Assembly: GCF_000003605.2 (NCBI RefSeq)
Contig: NW_003136056.1
Span: 1-14,232 of the forward strand
Reading direction: 5' to 3'
Length of the DNA stretch: 14,232 nt
From: Saccoglossus kowalevskii
Lineage: Eukaryota > Hemichordata > Enteropneusta > Harrimaniidae
Below, one piece after another: positions 10,481 to 14,232 of the stretch. The notes beneath the pieces are model-generated. The model made no database searches and had not been told where the DNA came from. It was given only the letters and a program-made list of their open reading frames with translations. The number at the start of each line of letters is the position of its first letter. Position 1 is the stretch's first letter. The position numbers and the translations under genes are program-made.

Positions 10481-10840
10481 CTTACAGAGACTTGACCTAC
10501 CATGGGCTGAGATTACTTGCCTTACAGAGACTTGGAATACCATGGGCTGAGATTACTTGCCTTACAGAGACTTGGCATACCATGGGCTGAGATTACTTGC
10601 CTTACAGAGACTTGGCATACCATGGGCTGAGAATACTTGCCTTACATCGACTTGGCATACCATGGGCTGAGATTACTTGCCTTACATAGACTTGGCATAC
10701 CATGGGCTGAGATTACTTGCCTTACATAGACTTGGCATACCATGGGCTGAGATTACTTGCCTTACATAGACTTGGCATACCATGGGCTGAGAATACTTGC
10801 CTTACATAGACTTGGCATACCATGGGCTGAGATTACTCGC
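10481..10840 (+). repeat. Junction segment linking block H to block A
   Basis: A G15A+A17C unit at 10481, a C16A unit at 10521 and then a consensus unit repeat the order seen at 1681-1800 and 11842-11961. From 10561 the units follow block B (T33A; CATCGA; G7T; G7T; G7T+T33A). The T38C unit at 10801 then leads into block A, as at 2001-2040. Confidence 0.85.
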
Positions 10841-11440
10841 CTTACATAGACTTGGCATGCCATGGGCTGAGATTACTTGCCTTACAGAGACTTGGCATAC
10901 CATCGGCTGAGATTACTTGCCATACAGAGACTTGGCCTACCATGGGCTGAGATTACTTGCCATACAGAGACTTGGCATACCATGGACTGAGAATACTTGC
11001 CTTACAGAGACTTGGCATACCATGGGCTGAGATTACTTGCCTTACAGAGACTTGGCCTACCATGGGCTGAGATAACTTGCCTTACAGAGACTTGGCATAC
11101 CATGGGATGAGATTACTTGCCTTACAGGGACTTGGCATACCATGGGCTGAGATTACTTGCCTTACAGAGACTTGGCCTACCATGGGCTGAGATTACTTGC
11201 CTTACAGAGACTTGGCATACCATGGGCTGAGATTACTTGCCTTACAGAGACTTGGCCTACCATGGGCTGAGATTACTTGCCTTACAGAGACTTGGCCTAC
11301 CATGGGCTGAGATTACTTGCCTTACATAGACTTGGCATACCATGGGCTGAGATTACTTGCCTTACAGAGACTTGGCCTACCATGGGCTGAGATTACTTGC
11401 CTTACATAGACTTGGCATACCATGGGCTGAGATTACTTGC
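10841..11440 (+). repeat. Duplicated block A, copy 2 (15 units)
   Basis: This is identical to 1-600 by my reading, at an offset of 10840 bp (271 units). The next unit (11441) has C27A where 601 is consensus, which marks the right limit. The left neighbours 10761-10840 also match 1961-2040. Confidence 0.93.
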
Positions 11441-11676
11441 CTTACAGAGACTTGGCATACCATGGGATGAGATTACTTGCCTTACAGAGACTTGGCATAC
11501 CATGGGCTGAGATTACTTGCCTTACAGGGACTTGGCATACCATGGGCTGAGATTACTTGCCTTACAGAGACTTGGCCTACCATGGGCTGAGATTACTTGC
11601 CTTTCAGAGACTTGGCATACCATGGGCTGAGATTACTTGCCTTACAGAGACTTGGCCTACCATGGGCTGAGATTAC
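11161..11676 (+). repeat. Duplicated block I, copy 1 (about 13 units)
   Basis: This matches 13121-13636 at an offset of 1960 bp. It includes the rare A4T unit (CTTTCAGAGA at 11601), seen elsewhere only at 13561. It overlaps the right part of block A. The match ends exactly where a single-base insertion disturbs the 40-bp register. Confidence 0.9.
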
Positions 11677-11691
11677 TTTGCTTTACAGAAA
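11671..11691 (+). repeat. Single-base insertion (+1) unit junction
   Basis: At the end of the unit starting 11641 the sequence reads TTTGCTTTACAGAAA where TTGCCTTACAGAAA is expected. This is one extra T in the T run at about 11677-11679, plus C1T and G9A in the next unit. All units from here to about 12521 are shifted by one base relative to the upstream phase. Confidence 0.93.
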
Positions 11692-11761
11692 CTTGGCATA
11701 CCATGGGCTGAGATTACTTGCCTTACATAGACTTGGCATACCATGGGCTGAGATTACTTGC

Positions 11762-11961
11762 CTTACATAGACTTGGCATACGATGGGCTGAGATTACTTG
11801 CCTTACAGAGACTTGGCATACCATGGGCTGAGTTTACTTGCCTTATATAGACTTGACCTACCATAGGCTGAGATTACTTGCCTTACAGAGACTTGGAATA
11901 CCATGGGCTGAGATTACTTGCCTTACAGAGACTTGGCATACCATGGGCTGAGATTACTTGC
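11762..11961 (+). repeat. Second copy of the 1601-1800 five-unit segment
   Basis: The order G7T+C21G; (A32T); C5T+G7T+G15A+A17C with G24A; C16A; consensus parallels 1601-1800, with the A32T and G24A substitutions private to this copy. A32T is one of the few changes that creates a GT dinucleotide on the + strand. Confidence 0.86.
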
Positions 11962-12401
11962 CTTACAGAGACTTGGCATACCATGGGCTGAGAATACTTG
12001 CCTTACATCGACTTGGCATACCATGGGCTGAGATTACTTGCCTTACATAGACTTGGCATACCATGGGCTGAGATTACTTGCCTTACATAGACTTGGCATA
12101 CCATGGGCTGAGATTACTTGCCTTACATAGACTTGGCATACCATGGGCTGAGAATACTTGCCTTACATAGACTTGGCATACCATGGGCTGAGATTACTTG
12201 CCTTACAGAGACTTGGCATACCATGGGCTGAGATATCTTGCCTTACAGAGACTTGGCATACCATGGGCTGAGATTACTTGCCTTACATAGACTTGGCATA
12301 CGATGGGCTGAGATTACTTGCCTTACAGAGACTTGGCATACCATGGGCTGAGATTACTTGCCTTACATAGACTTGGCATACCATGGGCTGAGATTACTTG
12401 C
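11922..12401 (+). repeat. Duplicated block B, copy 2 (12 units, +1 phase)
   Basis: Matches 641-1120 unit for unit, but sits one base out of the global 40-bp phase because of the upstream insertion. The next unit (12402) is consensus where 1121 has A8G. Confidence 0.9.
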
Positions 12402-12521
12402 CTTACAGAGACTTGGCATACCATGGGCTGAGATTACTTGCCTTACATAGACTTGGCATACCATGGGCTGAGATTACTTGCCTTACATAGACTTGGCATA
12501 CCATGGGCTGAGATTACTTGC

Positions 12522-12560
12522 CTTAAGGGACTTGGCATACCATGGGCTGAGATTACTTGC
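12522..12560 (+). repeat. 39-bp unit with a single-base deletion (-1)
   Basis: The unit starts CTTAAGGGA where CTTACAGGGA (an A8G unit) is expected, so C5 has been lost. This restores the phase of the first 11.6 kb. It is the only short unit in the array. It lies at the point where unit order switches to that of the 1040-bp higher-order repeat. Confidence 0.93.
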
Positions 12561-13040
12561 CTTACATAGACTTGGCATACCATGGGCTGAGATTACTTGC
12601 CTTACAGAGACTTGGCATACCATGGGCTGAGATTACTTGCCTTACAGAGACTTGGCATACCATGGGCTGAGATTACTTGCCTTACAGGGACTTGGCATAC
12701 CATGGGCTGAGATTACTTGCCTTACAGAGACTTGGCATACCATGGGCTGAGATTACTTGCCTTACAGAGACTTGGCATACCAGGGGCTGAGATTACTTGC
12801 CTTACAGAGACTTGGCATACCATGGGCTGAGATTACTTGCCTTACAGAGACTTGGCATACCATGGGCTGAGATTACTTGCCTTACATATACTTGGCATAC
12901 CATGGGCTGAGATTACTTGCCTTACATAGACTTGGCATACCATGGGCTGAGATTACTTGCCTTACATAGACTTGGCATACCATGGGCTGAGATTACTTGC
13001 CTTACATAGACTTGGCATACCATGGGCTGAGATTACTTGC
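12522..13040 (+). repeat. Partial third copy of the 1040-bp higher-order repeat
   Basis: Thirteen units follow the order seen at 6801-7280 and 7841-8360: A8G; G7T; consensus; consensus; A8G; consensus; T23G; consensus; consensus; CATATA; G7T; G7T; G7T. This copy lacks G15A in the second A8G unit and lacks GATTTC in the T23G unit. It shares the third G7T with 8321. It is therefore an older or separately evolved relative of the tandem pair. Confidence 0.87.
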
Positions 13041-13120
13041 CTTACTGAGACTTGGCATACCATGGGCTGAGATTACTTGCCTTACAGAGACTTGGCATAC
13101 CATGGGCTGAGATTACTTGC
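13041..13120 (+). repeat. Two spacer units between blocks
   Basis: One unit carries the unique A6T change (CTTACTGAGA) and the next is consensus. They join the partial higher-order copy to block I copy 2. Confidence 0.8.
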
Positions 13121-13636
13121 CTTACAGAGACTTGGCCTACCATGGGCTGAGATTACTTGCCTTACAGAGACTTGGCATACCATGGGCTGAGATTACTTGC
13201 CTTACAGAGACTTGGCCTACCATGGGCTGAGATTACTTGCCTTACAGAGACTTGGCCTACCATGGGCTGAGATTACTTGCCTTACATAGACTTGGCATAC
13301 CATGGGCTGAGATTACTTGCCTTACAGAGACTTGGCCTACCATGGGCTGAGATTACTTGCCTTACATAGACTTGGCATACCATGGGCTGAGATTACTTGC
13401 CTTACAGAGACTTGGCATACCATGGGATGAGATTACTTGCCTTACAGAGACTTGGCATACCATGGGCTGAGATTACTTGCCTTACAGGGACTTGGCATAC
13501 CATGGGCTGAGATTACTTGCCTTACAGAGACTTGGCCTACCATGGGCTGAGATTACTTGCCTTTCAGAGACTTGGCATACCATGGGCTGAGATTACTTGC
13601 CTTACAGAGACTTGGCCTACCATGGGCTGAGATTAC
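13121..13636 (+). repeat. Duplicated block I, copy 2
   Basis: Matches 11161-11676. Its first seven units are also a third copy of 321-600. It lacks the single-base insertion that ends copy 1, and continues into the rest of block H copy 2. Confidence 0.9.
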
Positions 13637-13960
13637 TTGCCTTACATAGACTTGGCATACCATGGGCTGAGATTACTTGCCTTACAGAGACTTGGCCTAC
13701 CATGGGCTGAGATTACTTGCCTTACAGAGACTTGGCATACCATGGGCTGAGATTACTTGCCTTATAGAGACTTGGCATACCATGGGCTGAGATTACTTGC
13801 CTTACAGAGACTTGGCCTACCATGGGCTGAGATTACTTGCCTTACAGAGACTTGGCCTACCATGGGCTGAGATTACTTGCCTTACATAGTCTTGGCATAC
13901 CATGGGCTGAGATTACTTGCCTTACAGAGACTTGGCCTACCATGGGCTGAGATTACTTGC
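13401..13960 (+). repeat. Duplicated block H, copy 2 (14 units)
   Basis: Matches 9921-10480 with two substitutions: T at 13564 (A4T) and T at 13890 (A10T, CATAGT). A4T is shared with 11601, so the unit at 13561 looks more closely related to block I copy 1 than to block H copy 1. Confidence 0.91.
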
Positions 13961-14000
13961 CTTACAGAGACTTGGCATACCATGGGCTGAGATTACTTGC

Positions 14001-14223
14001 CTTACAGAAACTTGGCATACCATGGGCTGAGATTACTTGCCTTACAGAAACTTGGCATACCATGGGCTGAGAATACTTGCCTTACAGAGACTTGGCCTAC
14101 CATGGGCTAAGATTACTTGCCATACAGAGACTTGGCATACCATGGGCTTAAATTACTTGCCATACAGAGACTTGGCATACCATAGGCTGAGATTACTTGC
14201 CTTACATAGACTTGGCATACCAT
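14001..14223 (+). repeat. Degenerating right edge of the array
   Basis: The last units depart progressively from consensus: G9A at 14009; G9A+T33A at 14041-14080; A17C+G29A at 14081-14120; T2A+G29T+G31A at 14121-14160; T2A+G24A at 14161-14200. A truncated G7T unit of 23 bp follows at 14201-14223. Enriched divergence at array edges is a known property of satellites, where homogenisation is weakest. Confidence 0.88.
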
Positions 14224-14232
14224 TGATGAACT
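14224..14232. other. Probable unique flank (9 bp)
   Basis: After CAT at 14221-14223 the sequence reads TGATGAACT instead of the expected GGGCTGAGA. This is too short to identify. It could be the first bases of flanking DNA, or a rearranged unit with a small deletion. Confidence 0.6.

Larger units (their letters stand above)
1..14223 (+). repeat. 40-bp tandem satellite/minisatellite array, about 355.6 units
   Basis: Every 40 bases the same unit recurs, always in the same orientation, without spacers or interruptions. An exact consensus copy lies at 161-200: CTTACAGAGA at unit positions 1-10, CTTGGCATAC at 11-20, CATGGGCTGA at 21-30 and GATTACTTGC at 31-40. Composition is 10 A, 11 T, 10 G and 9 C per unit, with no CpG and no GT on the + strand. 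Most units carry zero to two substitutions. Recurrent ones are G7T, A17C, T33A, T2A, A8G, G9A, C16A, C27A, G24C, C21G and paired changes such as GATATC or GATTTC at 31-36. Forty is not a multiple of three, and the TGA at unit positions 28-30 therefore closes every + frame within three units, so the array is non-coding. Known biology: such arrays evolve by unequal crossover, replication slippage and gene conversion. A eukaryotic heterochromatic location is inferred, not seen. I do not recognise the family. Confidence 0.98.

Noticed and set aside
1-14223. CRISPR array
   Set aside because: Direct repeats are contiguous with no unique spacers, and no cas-like gene is present.
1-14223. Repetitive protein gene (mucin-, silk- or ice-binding-like)
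   Set aside because: The unit length is not a multiple of three, and stops close every frame within about three units.
1-14223. Telomeric or CENP-B-box centromeric repeat
   Set aside because: There is no short G-rich telomere motif, and the CENP-B box needs CpGs that the consensus lacks. A centromeric role cannot be excluded but has no support in the sequence.
1-14223. The 40-bp unit as a decayed dimer of a 20-bp repeat
   Set aside because: Halves 1-20 and 21-40 agree at only 9 of 20 positions. That is slightly above chance but far too weak to claim.
1-14223. Rotational nucleosome phasing by TT steps
   Set aside because: TT occurs at unit positions 2, 12, 33 and 37, partly at about 10-bp spacing. 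But one step is missing, one is out of phase, and variants disturb it.
1-14223. Pure assembly artefact
   Set aside because: Duplicate blocks carry private substitutions, unit-register changes and indels that a simple assembly loop would not create. Some perfect copies (1-600/10841-11440, 6321-7280/7361-8320) still need read-level confirmation.

Overview
The whole window is one head-to-tail tandem array of a 40-bp unit, a large minisatellite or satellite block. It runs from base 1 to about base 14223, roughly 355.6 copies. I see no protein-coding gene, RNA gene, mobile element, CRISPR array or conventional promoter. The consensus unit can be read exactly at 161-200: it begins CTTACAGAGA, has CCATGG at unit positions 20-25, and ends ATTACTTGC. 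It is 47.5% G+C, with no CpG and no GT dinucleotide on the + strand. The size, the lack of coding potential and the mosaic of internal duplications suggest eukaryotic satellite DNA (pericentromeric, subtelomeric or interstitial heterochromatin). I do not recognise the unit, and the sequence names no species.

Units differ by a small set of recurring substitutions: G7T (most common), A17C, T33A, T2A, A8G, C27A, C16A, G24C, C21G and a few others. The order of these marked units is a barcode, and it shows that long blocks have been copied within the array. Main duplications: 1-600 = 10841-11440; 321-600 = 11161-11440 = 13121-13400; 641-1120 = 11922-12401; 881-1360 = 8841-9320; 2241-2800 = 9361-9920; 2801-3560 ~ 5801-6560; 3761-4400 ~ 4601-5240; 6321-7280 = 7361-8320, with a third diverged copy of its second half at 12522-13040; 9921-10480 ~ 13401-13960. 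Adjacent copies look like local unequal crossover or amplification. Copies 7-11 kb apart indicate longer-range transfer or a larger, rearranged higher-order unit.

Layout. 1-2200 is rich in A17C and rare variants. 2200-5960 is more homogeneous, with a G7T-free run at 5001-5960. 6321-8320 is a tandem pair of a 26-unit (1040-bp) higher-order repeat. 8361-8840 is a patch of rare variants. 8841-14000 is largely a re-shuffled copy of blocks seen in the first 2.8 kb plus part of the 1040-bp unit. Only two length changes occur in 14 kb, +1 near 11678 and -1 near 12526, and both lie at or close to block junctions. The array decays over its last five or six units and stops near 14223, leaving about 9 bp of apparent flank. 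The left edge lies outside the window.

Nothing here works together as a gene system. The interest lies in the array's evolutionary structure and in a few sequence properties of the unit.
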